NCBI GenBank assembly: GCA_019416425.1
Contig: DXXK01000016.1
Span: 3,264-67,263 of the forward strand
Direction of reading: 5' to 3'
DNA from: Bacteroidales bacterium
Lineage (GTDB): Bacteria > Bacteroidota > Bacteroidia > Bacteroidales > Muribaculaceae
DNA: 64,000 nucleotides
Part shown: positions 50,937 to 59,146 of the stretch, piece by piece
How positions within the stretch are numbered: the stretch's first letter is position 1
Layout of the letters: the number at the start of each line of letters is the position of its first letter
Program-made: the position numbers and the translations under genes
The notes under the pieces: model-generated
Databases searched by the model: none
Told to the model about the DNA's origin: nothing
What the model saw: only the letters and a program-made list of their open reading frames with translations

Positions 50937-51236
50937 ATGCCCAAATCACCACTTGTAACCATCAACGTGAATCCGGCCACTGACATTGATGTCAGAGCCG
51001 CAGAGGAGCGCAGGAAATATGCCGCCAAGTTTCTCCGGCCCGGCATTGTTCGCTCCAACACCAAAGTGTATATCTATCCCGAAGTCCATGCCGTCCTGAG
51101 TCGTATGGCAGAACGGTTCCGCGATACCGGTGCCTCCATAGGCTCGTATGTATCCGAGATACTTCTCGACCATTTCGCAAACAACCGCGAGGTCATGGAA
51201 GGTCTCTATGACGAAAACAGCCAGCCGCTATTCTGA
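50937..51236 (+). CDS. DUF3408 protein, second copy (TraC position)
   Basis: This 99-residue protein resembles the C-terminal domain of the preceding gene: RKYAAKFLRPGIVRSNTKVYIYPEVHAVLSRMAERFRDTGASIGSYVSEILLDHFANNREVMEGL is again a DUF3408/RHH-like domain, without the long disordered N-terminus. Two DUF3408 genes in tandem suggest an ancient duplication and perhaps a heterodimer. The stop overlaps the next start by one base (TGATG). Confidence 0.78.
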   Translation: MPKSPLVTINVNPATDIDVRAAEERRKYAAKFLRPGIVRSNTKVYIYPEVHAVLSRMAERFRDTGASIGSYVSEILLDHFANNREVMEGLYDENSQPLF

Positions 51237-51961
51237 TGGAAACGCTGTTTATCATCGCATTGCTCGCAAGCAATGTATGGCTTATCAGGAAAGTGCTGAC
51301 AAAGCCCGACTCCCAGGCTGCCGGCAAGAATGACAACTGCATACCTCCGGAACAACCGCCCGCAGATGAAGTGCCCGTGGAAGAAGTCGTAGGCAAAAGT
51401 TCCTTCGATGCCGATAAGTTCATGGACTCGTTCCGGGAAATCGCCAAAGAAGCCGCTGCCGAAGCAGCAAGGGAAGTCGTGCCGCTTATTGTCATGGAAC
51501 TGGGTAAACCCTCCGATGCCGGACTGCCCGATACACCCGAAGAAAAGCCGTCGGTCCAGATACCTCCTGAAAAACTGGATGAGATATTCTCTACTCATTC
51601 GGTAAGTGAGCTTACAGGCGAAATGCCGACTCCGGCCGAGGCAAATGCCGACGGTATAGACTTCGAGGAAATGCAGACAGCCATGAAGGTGCTGAAAAAT
51701 CAGCCTCACACCACAGAGGATGAGCAGACTGCACGACGGGTAATTTCCGAACTTGAAGGCACCGAGATAATCGAATATGTCAAACTCGACCCGGTTGTGC
51801 GCAAGCGCATACTGATGATTGAATGTCAGTTGCCCGACGTACCTGAATATGCTCCGGCTGTGAAAACCGACGAGGCTATTGAGAAAGTCCGCAAGATAGT
51901 ATTCCATGCCGACATAGACACAACCGATATTGATGCCATCGACTTCAATATCCTCCACTGA
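51236..51961 (+). CDS. traD: Conjugal transfer protein TraD-like
   Basis: This 241-residue protein has one N-terminal membrane segment (ETLFIIALLASNVWLIRKVL) and a long acidic, proline-rich cytoplasmic part (residues about 20-240), with SFDADKFMDSFREIAKEAAAEAAREV as a probable coiled coil. It lies between the DUF3408 genes and traE, where CTnDOT-type elements encode TraD. No enzymatic motif is seen. Confidence 0.7.
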   Translation: METLFIIALLASNVWLIRKVLTKPDSQAAGKNDNCIPPEQPPADEVPVEEVVGKSSFDADKFMDSFREIAKEAAAEAAREVVPLIVMELGKPSDAGLPDTPEEKPSVQIPPEKLDEIFSTHSVSELTGEMPTPAEANADGIDFEEMQTAMKVLKNQPHTTEDEQTARRVISELEGTEIIEYVKLDPVVRKRILMIECQLPDVPEYAPAVKTDEAIEKVRKIVFHADIDTTDIDAIDFNILH

Positions 51962-51981
51962 CCATCACTAAATCCAAATCA
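51962..51981 (+). promoter_or_regulatory. Shared ICE leader motif before traE
   Basis: CCATCACTAAATCCAAATCA lies 8 nt before the ATG of traE, immediately after the stop of traD. Confidence 0.62.
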
Positions 51982-51989
51982 ATTATTTT

Positions 51990-52346
51990 ATGACTAAATT
52001 CTTCAAGTCGCTCTACAAGCGCATCGTGGAGTTTATGAACGCTCCCGGTATGCGCCGCCCAATGGCCGCCATGCTCACACTGATGATATGTGCCGCCAAC
52101 CTCTATGCCGCCGGTAACGGTCTGGCAGGCATCAACGAGGCAACCTCGATGATGACGTCTTATTTCGACCCCGCCACGAAGCTGATTTATGCCATCGGCG
52201 CAGTCGTCGGTCTTATAGGCGGTGTCAAGGTCTATGGCAAATTCAGCTCCGGCGATCCCGACACGAGCAAGACCGCCGCATCGTGGTTCGGTGCGTGTAT
52301 CTTTCTTGTGGTCGCGGCCACAATCCTGCGCTCGTTCTTCCTCTAA
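51990..52346 (+). CDS. traE: TraE, DUF4134 (VirB2-like) membrane protein
   Basis: This 118-residue protein has a signal-like first segment (MRRPMAAMLTLMICAANLYAAGNGLAGINEATSMMTSYFD) and two more hydrophobic helices (KLIYAIGAVVGLIGGVKVYGKF and ASWFGACIFLVVAATILRSFFL). This is the DUF4134 pattern, seen as the pilin-like VirB2 counterpart in Bacteroides conjugation systems. It is followed 12 bp later by traF. Confidence 0.9.
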   Translation: MTKFFKSLYKRIVEFMNAPGMRRPMAAMLTLMICAANLYAAGNGLAGINEATSMMTSYFDPATKLIYAIGAVVGLIGGVKVYGKFSSGDPDTSKTAASWFGACIFLVVAATILRSFFL

Positions 52347-52358
52347 TCCCTGCCACTG

Positions 52359-52676
52359 ATGGAATATTCTATTAACAAGGGCATAGGCAGGACGGTGGAA
52401 TACAAGGGGCTGAAAGCGCAATACCTCTTCATCTTCGCCGGAGGTCTTATCGCTGATTTCATACTGTTTGTAATCCTCTATATGTGCGGGGTGCAGCAGG
52501 GTCTGTGCATAGGCTTCGGTGCCATAAGCGCGTCGGTGCTGGTGTGGTACACCTTCCATCTCAACGGCAAGTACGGGCAATACGGACTTATGAAGCTCAC
52601 ATCGGTGAAATACCGCCCCCGCTACATCATCAACCGTCTGCGTGTGCGTCGTATTCTGAAAGGAGGTCGCAAATGA
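52359..52676 (+). CDS. traF: TraF, DUF4133 (VirB3-like) membrane protein
   Basis: This 105-residue protein starts MEYSINKGIGRTVEYKGLKAQYLFIFAGGL, the DUF4133 signature, and has two adjacent membrane helices (residues about 23-63), like VirB3. A purine-rich AGGAGG stands just before the next gene, inside its last codons, and its stop overlaps the traG start (ATGA). Confidence 0.9.
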   Translation: MEYSINKGIGRTVEYKGLKAQYLFIFAGGLIADFILFVILYMCGVQQGLCIGFGAISASVLVWYTFHLNGKYGQYGLMKLTSVKYRPRYIINRLRVRRILKGGRK

Positions 52677-55174
52677 GAAATATACTGAAAGCCACAACTC
52701 TGGAGTCTAAACTCCCACTGTTGGCAGTGGAACACGGCTGTATCATCAGTAAGGACGCCGACATAACCGTGTGCTATGAGGTTACGCTGCCGGAATTGTT
52801 CACCGTCACATCGCAGGAATACGAGGCGATGCACGCCGCTTGGTGCAAGACAATCAAGGTATTGCCGCGCTTTACGGTGGCGCACAAGCAGGACTGGTTT
52901 GTGTCGGAGAACTATAAGCCGGAACTGCAAAAAGATGATTTGTCTTTTCTTGACAGGAGCTTCGAGCGTCATTTCAACGAGCGTCCGTATCTGGCGCACA
53001 AGTGCTACCTGTATCTGACAAAGACCACAAAGGAGCGTATGCGCCAGCAGTCGAATTTCTCCACCCTCTGCCGTGGGCGTATCACTCCGAAGGAACTCAA
53101 TCACGAGATGATTGTAGGCTTCATGGAAGCCGTGGGCCAGTTCGAGCGCATAATCAACGACACCGGATATATCTCGCTGCGCCGCATGGGTGACGATGAG
53201 ATTGTCGGCACCGACAGCACATCGGGCATTATAGAGAGGTATCTCTCGCTGTCAACCGGTGATGTAACCTGTCTGGAGGATATAGACCTGTCGCCGAAAG
53301 GAATGCGGGTCGGCGACAAGATGCTATGTCTGCACACGCTGTCGGATACCGACGACCTGCCCGGAAAGGTCAGCACCGACAACCGGTATGAACGCCTGTC
53401 AACTGACAGGAGTGATTGCAGACTGAGCTTCGCCTCTCCCGTGGGCCTGCTCCTGCCGTGCAACCACATCTACAACCAGTATGTGTTTATCGACGACCAC
53501 GACGAAAATCTGGCGAAGTTTGAAAAAACGGCGCGCAATATGAACTCGCTTTCAAGGTATAGCCGTTCCAACGCAATCAATAAGGAGTGGATAGACCGCT
53601 ATCTGAACGAGGCACACAGCTTCGGCCTTACTTCGGTGCGCTGCCACTGCAATATCATGGCTTGGAGCGACGATGCCGAAGAACTGCGCCGGATAAAGAA
53701 CGATGTCGGCGGTCAGCTTGCGACTATGGGGTGTATGCCGAGGCACAACACCATCGACTGCCCGACGCTATTCTGGGCGGCTATGCCCGGCAACGAGGCG
53801 GATTTCCCCGCCGAGGAAAGTTTCTATACTTTCATCGAGCCTGCCGTGTGTTTTTTCACAGCCGAAACAAACTACCGTAGCAGCCTGTCGCCATTCGGCA
53901 TAAAAATGGTGGATCGCCTCACGGGTAAGCCTGTCCACTTGGATATTTCCGACGAGCCTATGAAGCGCGGCATAACCACGAACCGCAACAAGTTCATCCT
54001 CGGCCCGTCGGGTAGCGGAAAGTCTTTCTTCACCAACCATCTGGTGCGCCAGTATTACGAGCAAGGCGCGCATATCCTGCTGATAGACACTGGTAATTCA
54101 TACGAAGGTCTGTGCAACCTTATCCACAACCGCACCCACGGCGAAGATGGCGTGTATTACACCTACACCGAGGAAAAGCCGATTTCTTTTAATCCGTTTT
54201 TTACCGACGACGGCGTGTTCGATGTGGAGAAGAAAGACAGCATCAAGACGCTTCTTCTCACGCTCTGGAAGTCGGAGGATGACAGAGTGACAAAAACAGA
54301 AAGCGGTGAATTAGGCTCTGCACTGTCTATGTTCCTTGAAAAGATGAGGAAAGACCGCGACATTGTTCCATGTTTCGACACTTTCTACGAGTTTATGCGT
54401 GATGAATACCGTGCTGAAATGGCACAGCGTCCTATACCCATCTACAAACAGGATTTTGACATCGACAACTTTTTGACAACGCTGCGCCAGTATTATCACG
54501 GCGGTCGCTTCGATTTCCTGCTGAACTCCAGAGAGAACATCGACCTGCTCAACAAGCGTTTCGTGGTGTTCGAGATTGACGCTATCCGCGACAATAAAGA
54601 CCTCTTCCCGGTGGTGACAATCATCATCATGGAAGCCTTCATCAACAAGATGCGACGCTTGAAAGGCGTGCGCAAAGTCCTTATCTGCGAAGAGGCTTGG
54701 AAAGCGTTGTCAACTGCGAACATGGCTGAATATATGCGCTATATGTTCAAGACCGTGCGTAAATATTTCGGCGAGGCTGTGGTGGTTACGCAGGAGGTTG
54801 ACGACATCATATCGTCGCCGATTGTCAAGGAAACCATAATCAACAACTCCGACTGCAAGATACTGCTCGACCAGCGCAAGTATATGAACCGCTTTGACCA
54901 GATACAGGAGCTGTTAGGCTTGACCGACAAGGAGAAGGCGCAGATACTCAGTATCAATATGGCGAACAATCCGAGCCGCAACTACAAGGAGGTGTGGATC
55001 GGGCTGGGCGGAACGCAGTCAGCGGTGTATGCAACCGAAGTGTCGCCGGAAGAATATCTCGCCTATACGACCGAGGAAACTGAGAAAATGCAGGTACTCG
55101 CCCGCGCACGTCAGCTCGGCGGCGACATCGAGGCGGCTATAAAGCAGTTAGCCAACGAAAGGAGGGAGAACTGA
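52673..55174 (+). CDS. traG: TraG, VirB4-type conjugation ATPase
   Basis: The start at 52673 overlaps the traF stop (ATGA) and has a Shine-Dalgarno-like AGGAGG 8 bp upstream, which is unusual for Bacteroidetes; the frame is also open upstream inside traF. The 833-residue protein has an N-terminal domain with PELFTVTSQEYEAMHAAW, and a C-terminal ATPase with Walker A LGPSGSGKSFFTNH (about 444), Walker B VRKVLICEEAWKAL (about 669) and MRYMFKTVRKYFGEAVVVTQEVDDI. It is the VirB4 homologue that powers assembly of the type IV secretion channel. Confidence 0.94.
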   Translation: MRNILKATTLESKLPLLAVEHGCIISKDADITVCYEVTLPELFTVTSQEYEAMHAAWCKTIKVLPRFTVAHKQDWFVSENYKPELQKDDLSFLDRSFERHFNERPYLAHKCYLYLTKTTKERMRQQSNFSTLCRGRITPKELNHEMIVGFMEAVGQFERIINDTGYISLRRMGDDEIVGTDSTSGIIERYLSLSTGDVTCLEDIDLSPKGMRVGDKMLCLHTLSDTDDLPGKVSTDNRYERLSTDRSDCRLSFASPVGLLLPCNHIYNQYVFIDDHDENLAKFEKTARNMNSLSRYSRSNAINKEWIDRYLNEAHSFGLTSVRCHCNIMAWSDDAEELRRIKNDVGGQLATMGCMPRHNTIDCPTLFWAAMPGNEADFPAEESFYTFIEPAVCFFTAETNYRSSLSPFGIKMVDRLTGKPVHLDISDEPMKRGITTNRNKFILGPSGSGKSFFTNHLVRQYYEQGAHILLIDTGNSYEGLCNLIHNRTHGEDGVYYTYTEEKPISFNPFFTDDGVFDVEKKDSIKTLLLTLWKSEDDRVTKTESGELGSALSMFLEKMRKDRDIVPCFDTFYEFMRDEYRAEMAQRPIPIYKQDFDIDNFLTTLRQYYHGGRFDFLLNSRENIDLLNKRFVVFEIDAIRDNKDLFPVVTIIIMEAFINKMRRLKGVRKVLICEEAWKALSTANMAEYMRYMFKTVRKYFGEAVVVTQEVDDIISSPIVKETIINNSDCKILLDQRKYMNRFDQIQELLGLTDKEKAQILSINMANNPSRNYKEVWIGLGGTQSAVYATEVSPEEYLAYTTEETEKMQVLARARQLGGDIEAAIKQLANERREN

Positions 55175-55177
55175 TGT

Positions 55178-55312
55178 ATGAAAGTCAAGCAATCCATAAT
55201 ATTCATCATTTCAGGTCTATTCCTTTTCCTCGGCCTCCTCCTTGTATCAGCTTACCGGCTGTTTACAGCATTAATCAGAATCATTGTGGGCATGGCTCAC
55301 AGAATACGATAA
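55178..55312 (+). CDS. 44-residue single-pass membrane protein in the tra operon
   Basis: From the ATG at 55178 (4 nt into an overlapping ATG at 55174 that marks another frame) runs MKVKQSIIFIISGLFLFLGL followed by LLVSAYRLFTALIRIIVGMA and a basic end. The composition (one long hydrophobic helix with basic flanks) is that of a small inner-membrane protein, and the overlapping alternative frame (MYESQAIH) looks random. It lies between traG and traI, where CTnDOT-type operons often have a small gene (traH position). A GGAGGGAG sequence precedes it. Confidence 0.6.
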   Translation: MKVKQSIIFIISGLFLFLGLLLVSAYRLFTALIRIIVGMAHRIR

Positions 55313-55322
55313 ATCCACTTAA

Positions 55323-55342
55323 CCCACTTAATCCACAATCAG
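55323..55342 (+). promoter_or_regulatory. Shared ICE leader motif before traI
   Basis: CCCACTTAATCCACAATCAG directly abuts the ATG of traI. Upstream, AATCCACTTAA at 55313 repeats part of the motif. Confidence 0.68.
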
Positions 55343-55981
55343 ATGAAGCAATTAAAGTTTCTTATCCCCTTAATCGCCCTGTGCCTTCTTTTAGGCACGG
55401 GCAGGGCAAACGCCCAGTGGACGGTCATAGACCCGTCCAACATTGCGCAGTCTATCGTAAACAATTCTAAATCACTCGTACAGGAGTCGCAGACGGCTAC
55501 GCACATGGTGAAGAATTTTCAGGAAACTGTGAAAATCTACCAGCAGGCGAAGAAATATTATGACGCGCTCCAGTCGGTGAACAACCTTGTCCGCGATGCC
55601 CGCAAGGTGCAGCAGACGATCCTGATGCTCGGAAATATCTCCGGCTACTATGTCAACAATTTCCAGAAGATGCTGTCAGATCCCAATTTCACAAGTGCGG
55701 AACTTTCGGCAATCGCATCGGGCTACACCCGTATTCTCGAAGAAGCCAACGGCGTCCTCGGCGATTTGAAGCAGGTAGTCAATATAACTACACTGAGCAT
55801 GACCGACAAAGACCGTATGGATGTCGTTGACGACTGTTACAAGGAGATGAAGCGTCTGAAGAATTTGACGGCGTACTATACCAACAAAAATATCAGTGTG
55901 TCGTACCTGCGCGCCAAGAAGAAAGCCGATACAAAACGTGTTGTGGCTCTCTATGGTGACGGCTCCGAAAAATACTGGTGA
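55343..55981 (+). CDS. traI: TraI, DUF4141 (VirB5-like) secreted protein
   Basis: This 212-residue protein has a signal peptide (LIPLIALCLLLGTGRANAQ) and a long helical body with WTVIDPSNIAQSIVNNSKSLVQE and KIYQQAKKYYDALQSVNNLVRDARKVQQ, the DUF4141 pattern. Such proteins are periplasmic, VirB5-like parts of the transfer channel. The stop overlaps the traJ start by one base (TGATG). Confidence 0.9.
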   Translation: MKQLKFLIPLIALCLLLGTGRANAQWTVIDPSNIAQSIVNNSKSLVQESQTATHMVKNFQETVKIYQQAKKYYDALQSVNNLVRDARKVQQTILMLGNISGYYVNNFQKMLSDPNFTSAELSAIASGYTRILEEANGVLGDLKQVVNITTLSMTDKDRMDVVDDCYKEMKRLKNLTAYYTNKNISVSYLRAKKKADTKRVVALYGDGSEKYW

Positions 55982-56997
55982 TGCCTATGCTGTGCGCTAT
56001 TGATTTTTCAAATCTCCACACCATCCTGCGCTCTCTGTACGATGAGATGATGCCTCTTTGCGAGGATATGGCAGGAGTGGCGCAGGGCATAGCCGGATTA
56101 GGCGCGCTGTTTTATGTCGCCTATCGTATATGGCAGTCGCTGGCAAGAGCCGAACCGATTGATGTGTTCCCGCTGCTGCGTCCGTTTGTAATCGGTTTCT
56201 GTATCATGTTCTTCCCGACTGTGGTACTTGGCACCATAAACTCCGTCATGTCTCCGATTGTTCAGGGTACCGCCTCGATGCTCGAAGGGCAGACCCTCGA
56301 CATGAAGAAGTACCGTGAGGAGAAAGACCGTCTGGAATATGAAGCGATGATGAACGACCCCTCTACCGCTTACCTCGTTGATGATGCCGAATTTGACAGG
56401 CAGATTGACGAGTTGGGCGTGACGGAGATAGGCACCGCCGCCGGAATGTATATCGAGCGTGGGATGTATAAGGTCAAGAAGGCAATCCAGAATTTCTTTC
56501 GTGAACTGCTGGAGATGCTATTTCAGGCAGCCTCCCTGACGATTGACACGATAAGGACATTCTTTCTCATAGTCCTTGCAATCCTCGGACCGATTTCATT
56601 CGCTCTATCCGTCTGGGACGGCTTCCAGTCAACGCTGACACAGTGGATATGCCGCTATATTCAGACCTATCTATGGTTGCCGGTGGCAGACCTCTTTTCG
56701 ACGATATTGGCGAAAATACAGGTGCTGATGCTCCAGAACGACATTTCGGAACTAACTAATAATCCGAATGTTGACCTTGACGGCAGCAACACTGCTTACA
56801 CAGTATTCATGATTATCGGTATTATCGGGTATTTCACTATCCCGACGGTGGCAGGCTGGATTATTCAGGCCGGAGGCGCAGGTAATTACAACCGTGCTGT
56901 CAACACAACCGCAATGCAGGTCGGTTCAGGCGCGGCAAGTGTCGCCGGTGGAGTTGCGGGCAATGTGGCAGGTCGGGCCGGTAAACTTCTCAAATAA
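55981..56997 (+). CDS. traJ: TraJ, VirB6-like multi-spanning membrane protein
   Basis: The ATG at 55981 overlaps the traI stop. The 338-residue protein has about six membrane helices (GIAGLGALFYVAYRIW; LLRPFVIGFCIMFFPTVVLG; TIRTFFLIVLAILGPISFALSVW; VFMIIGIIGYFTIPTVAGWII) and the conserved segment MPLCEDMAGVAQGIAG. It is the inner-membrane pore-like component of Bacteroides conjugation machines. Confidence 0.92.
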   Translation: MPMLCAIDFSNLHTILRSLYDEMMPLCEDMAGVAQGIAGLGALFYVAYRIWQSLARAEPIDVFPLLRPFVIGFCIMFFPTVVLGTINSVMSPIVQGTASMLEGQTLDMKKYREEKDRLEYEAMMNDPSTAYLVDDAEFDRQIDELGVTEIGTAAGMYIERGMYKVKKAIQNFFRELLEMLFQAASLTIDTIRTFFLIVLAILGPISFALSVWDGFQSTLTQWICRYIQTYLWLPVADLFSTILAKIQVLMLQNDISELTNNPNVDLDGSNTAYTVFMIIGIIGYFTIPTVAGWIIQAGGAGNYNRAVNTTAMQVGSGAASVAGGVAGNVAGRAGKLLK

Positions 56998-56999
56998 TC

Positions 57000-57629
57000 A
57001 TGCCTATGGAGTTCAAATCATTAAGGAATATCGAGACATCGTTCCGCCAGATACGCCTTTTCGGTATCGTGTTCGTTGCGATGTGTGCCGTTGTGGTGTC
57101 GGTAGCCATGATAATGGTGTTCAATTTCGCCGAGAAGCAGCGTGAGAAAATCTATGTCCTTGACAACGGCAAGTCGCTTATGCTTGCCTTGTCGCAGGAC
57201 ATGAGCCAGAACCGTCCGGCAGAGGCGCGTGAACACGTGCGACGCTTCCATGAGCTGTTTTTCAACCTCTCACCGGATAAGTCAGCCATCGAGCATAACA
57301 TCAACCGTGCGCTGATTCTCAGCGACAAGTCGGCATACAATTACTACACCGACTTTTCGGAGAAAGGTTATTACAACCGTATCATAGCCGGAAATATCAA
57401 TCAAGTGGTGCAGGTTGACAGCGTGGTATGCGATTTCAACACATATCCCTATACCGCCAGAACATACGCGCGCCAGATGATTATCCGCGAGTCCAACATG
57501 ACGGAGCGCACATTGATAACGGTATGCCGTCTGTCAAATGTGTCGCGCTCCGACGACAATCCCAACGGGTTTATTATTGAAGGTTTCAACATCCTTGAAA
57601 ACAAGGATATAATCACTACCAAACGATGA
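57000..57629 (+). CDS. traK: TraK, VirB8-like protein
   Basis: This 209-residue protein has a short cytoplasmic start (MEFKSLRNIETSFRQIRLF), one membrane helix (GIVFVAMCAVVVSVAMIMVF) and a periplasmic NTF2-like domain (FHELFFNLSPDKSAIEHNINRALILSDKSAYNYYTDFSEKGYYNRIIAGN). This matches TraK, the VirB8 counterpart. The stop overlaps traL by 4 bp. Confidence 0.93.
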   Translation: MPMEFKSLRNIETSFRQIRLFGIVFVAMCAVVVSVAMIMVFNFAEKQREKIYVLDNGKSLMLALSQDMSQNRPAEAREHVRRFHELFFNLSPDKSAIEHNINRALILSDKSAYNYYTDFSEKGYYNRIIAGNINQVVQVDSVVCDFNTYPYTARTYARQMIIRESNMTERTLITVCRLSNVSRSDDNPNGFIIEGFNILENKDIITTKR

Positions 57630-57955
57630 ATGTATTTTCAAATCTCCGTGCCGCGAGAGACACCGTATATAATAAGGTGTGGCACACCCCGAAAGGGAAG
57701 CTCTCTTCTAAATTGAGGGGCCTTTGCGACGGTATTCCTCAAAAACAACGGCTCTTGGTCGTAACCATTATGCTCTGCGCCTTCGTCCTGATCGCCTTCT
57801 TCGTGTTCGGTCATGCCTGCTATAAAATCGGGCTGGGACACTCCGGCCGACTTGTGGAGGTCGAGCATATCCAGCCGCTTGAAATAAACAATCCCGATGT
57901 CAAACCGATAGCTCCCGCTGCCTATGACGATGCAAGAATGGAAAGCGAAGATTAA
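57626..57955 (+). CDS. traL: TraL, DUF3989 small membrane protein
   Basis: This 109-residue protein has one membrane helix (RLLVVTIMLCAFVLIAFFVFGHACY, residues about 43-67) with a basic cytoplasmic start and an acidic end. The GLCDGIPQKQRLLVV run before the helix is typical of DUF3989/TraL. It overlaps traK by 4 bp and traM by 32 bp. Confidence 0.86.
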   Translation: MNVFSNLRAARDTVYNKVWHTPKGKLSSKLRGLCDGIPQKQRLLVVTIMLCAFVLIAFFVFGHACYKIGLGHSGRLVEVEHIQPLEINNPDVKPIAPAAYDDARMESED

Positions 57956-59120
57956 CGGTTTCTTCCAGCCAAAATCACAGGCTGAACGGCAGAAGATGAT
58001 GAAATATCTCATCGTGATGCCGGCCGCCATTCTCTGTGGAGCCGTGATACTATGGCTTCTTTACAGCAGTCTCAACAAGAGCGACGGGCATGTAGGCGAT
58101 GCCTTCAACACCGAGATACCGGAAGGTGAAAACGAAGGTATGAAGGATAAGATGTCGGAATATGAAGCCGCAGCAGCCGCTAAAGAGAAAGAGTCTCAAC
58201 AGACAGCGATAGCGTCGCTGGATACTCTCTCGACAAGTCGGGAGGTTGCCGCCAATACACCATCCGCGGTTGAGACATCGGCGCAGGTTTATCAGGAAGT
58301 ACAGGCTTCGCTAAACGATTTCTATATTCCGGAGAGTACCGAGGCGGCGCAGGTCGCAGAGTTGCAGGCCCGGATAGATGAGCTGGAGGCTCAGAATATT
58401 ACGGCGCAGCAACATGTTCAGCAGCCGAATGAGCTGGAACTTATGGAACGCTCCTACCAGTTGGCGGCTCAGTATATGGGTAACGGCGGCAATCAACCGG
58501 TACCTGTATCAGCCGACGATGAGAAAGGGAAACGCAATGTGCAGCCGGTGGCGCAGGTAAACAGAAATGTGGTTTCAACTCTCGGATCATCTTCGACAGT
58601 CAGGGGCTTTACGACAGCGGTCGGAACGATGAAAGAGGTTTCCAAGAACACAATCGCCGCAGTTGTCGCCAGTAATCAGAGTGTAACCGACGGAGAGAGT
58701 GTGAAGTTACGGACCACTGAACCTATGTGGGTAGGCTCACGCCTTATTCCCCGCAACACCGTAATTGTCGGCTCTGCAAGAGTGCAGGGTGAGAGGTTGG
58801 AGATTGAAATATCCTCCATCGAGTGCGACGGCTCTATCTACGATGTGGAGTTGCAGGTCTATGACTCCGACGGTCAGGAAGGTATCAATATCCCCAATTC
58901 TATGGAGAGCGATGCGCTTCATGAAATCGGCGCCAATATGGGCAGTACGATGGGTAGTTCAATCAATATCTCCACCGATGCGGGAGCGCAGATAGCCTCC
59001 GATGTTGGTCGCGGTCTGATAAACGGTGTCAGCCAGTATCTCAACAAGAAGCTGCGGACCGTGAAAGTCCACCTCAAAGCCGGCTACCATGTTATGCTCC
59101 ACCAGCCGGAAGATATATGA
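57924..59120 (+). CDS. traM: TraM, VirB10-like protein
   Basis: This 398-residue protein has one membrane helix (LIVMPAAILCGAVILWLLYSS, residues about 29-49), a Glu/Ala-rich coiled-coil periplasmic stalk, and a C-terminal domain with VKLRTTEPMWVGSRLIPRNTVIVGSARVQGERLEIEISSIECDG, the VirB10/TraM signature. It should form the outer core complex with TraN. The start at 57924 overlaps traL by 32 bp; a second Met two codons later is equally possible. Confidence 0.92.
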   Translation: MTMQEWKAKINGFFQPKSQAERQKMMKYLIVMPAAILCGAVILWLLYSSLNKSDGHVGDAFNTEIPEGENEGMKDKMSEYEAAAAAKEKESQQTAIASLDTLSTSREVAANTPSAVETSAQVYQEVQASLNDFYIPESTEAAQVAELQARIDELEAQNITAQQHVQQPNELELMERSYQLAAQYMGNGGNQPVPVSADDEKGKRNVQPVAQVNRNVVSTLGSSSTVRGFTTAVGTMKEVSKNTIAAVVASNQSVTDGESVKLRTTEPMWVGSRLIPRNTVIVGSARVQGERLEIEISSIECDGSIYDVELQVYDSDGQEGINIPNSMESDALHEIGANMGSTMGSSINISTDAGAQIASDVGRGLINGVSQYLNKKLRTVKVHLKAGYHVMLHQPEDI

Positions 59121-59126
59121 TTATTT

Positions 59127-59146
59127 ACCACTTAATCCACAATCAA
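59127..59146 (+). promoter_or_regulatory. Shared ICE leader motif before traN
   Basis: ACCACTTAATCCACAATCAA directly abuts the ATG of traN, 6 bp after the traM stop. With the traI copy it is the best pair: 17 of the last 19 bases agree. Confidence 0.7.

Noticed and set aside
55174..55470. Frame starting MYESQAIH after traG
   Set aside because: Its product is rich in Pro/Asn/His without domain character and runs through the leader motif and the traI start in another frame; the overlapping 44-residue membrane frame at 55178 is more plausible.
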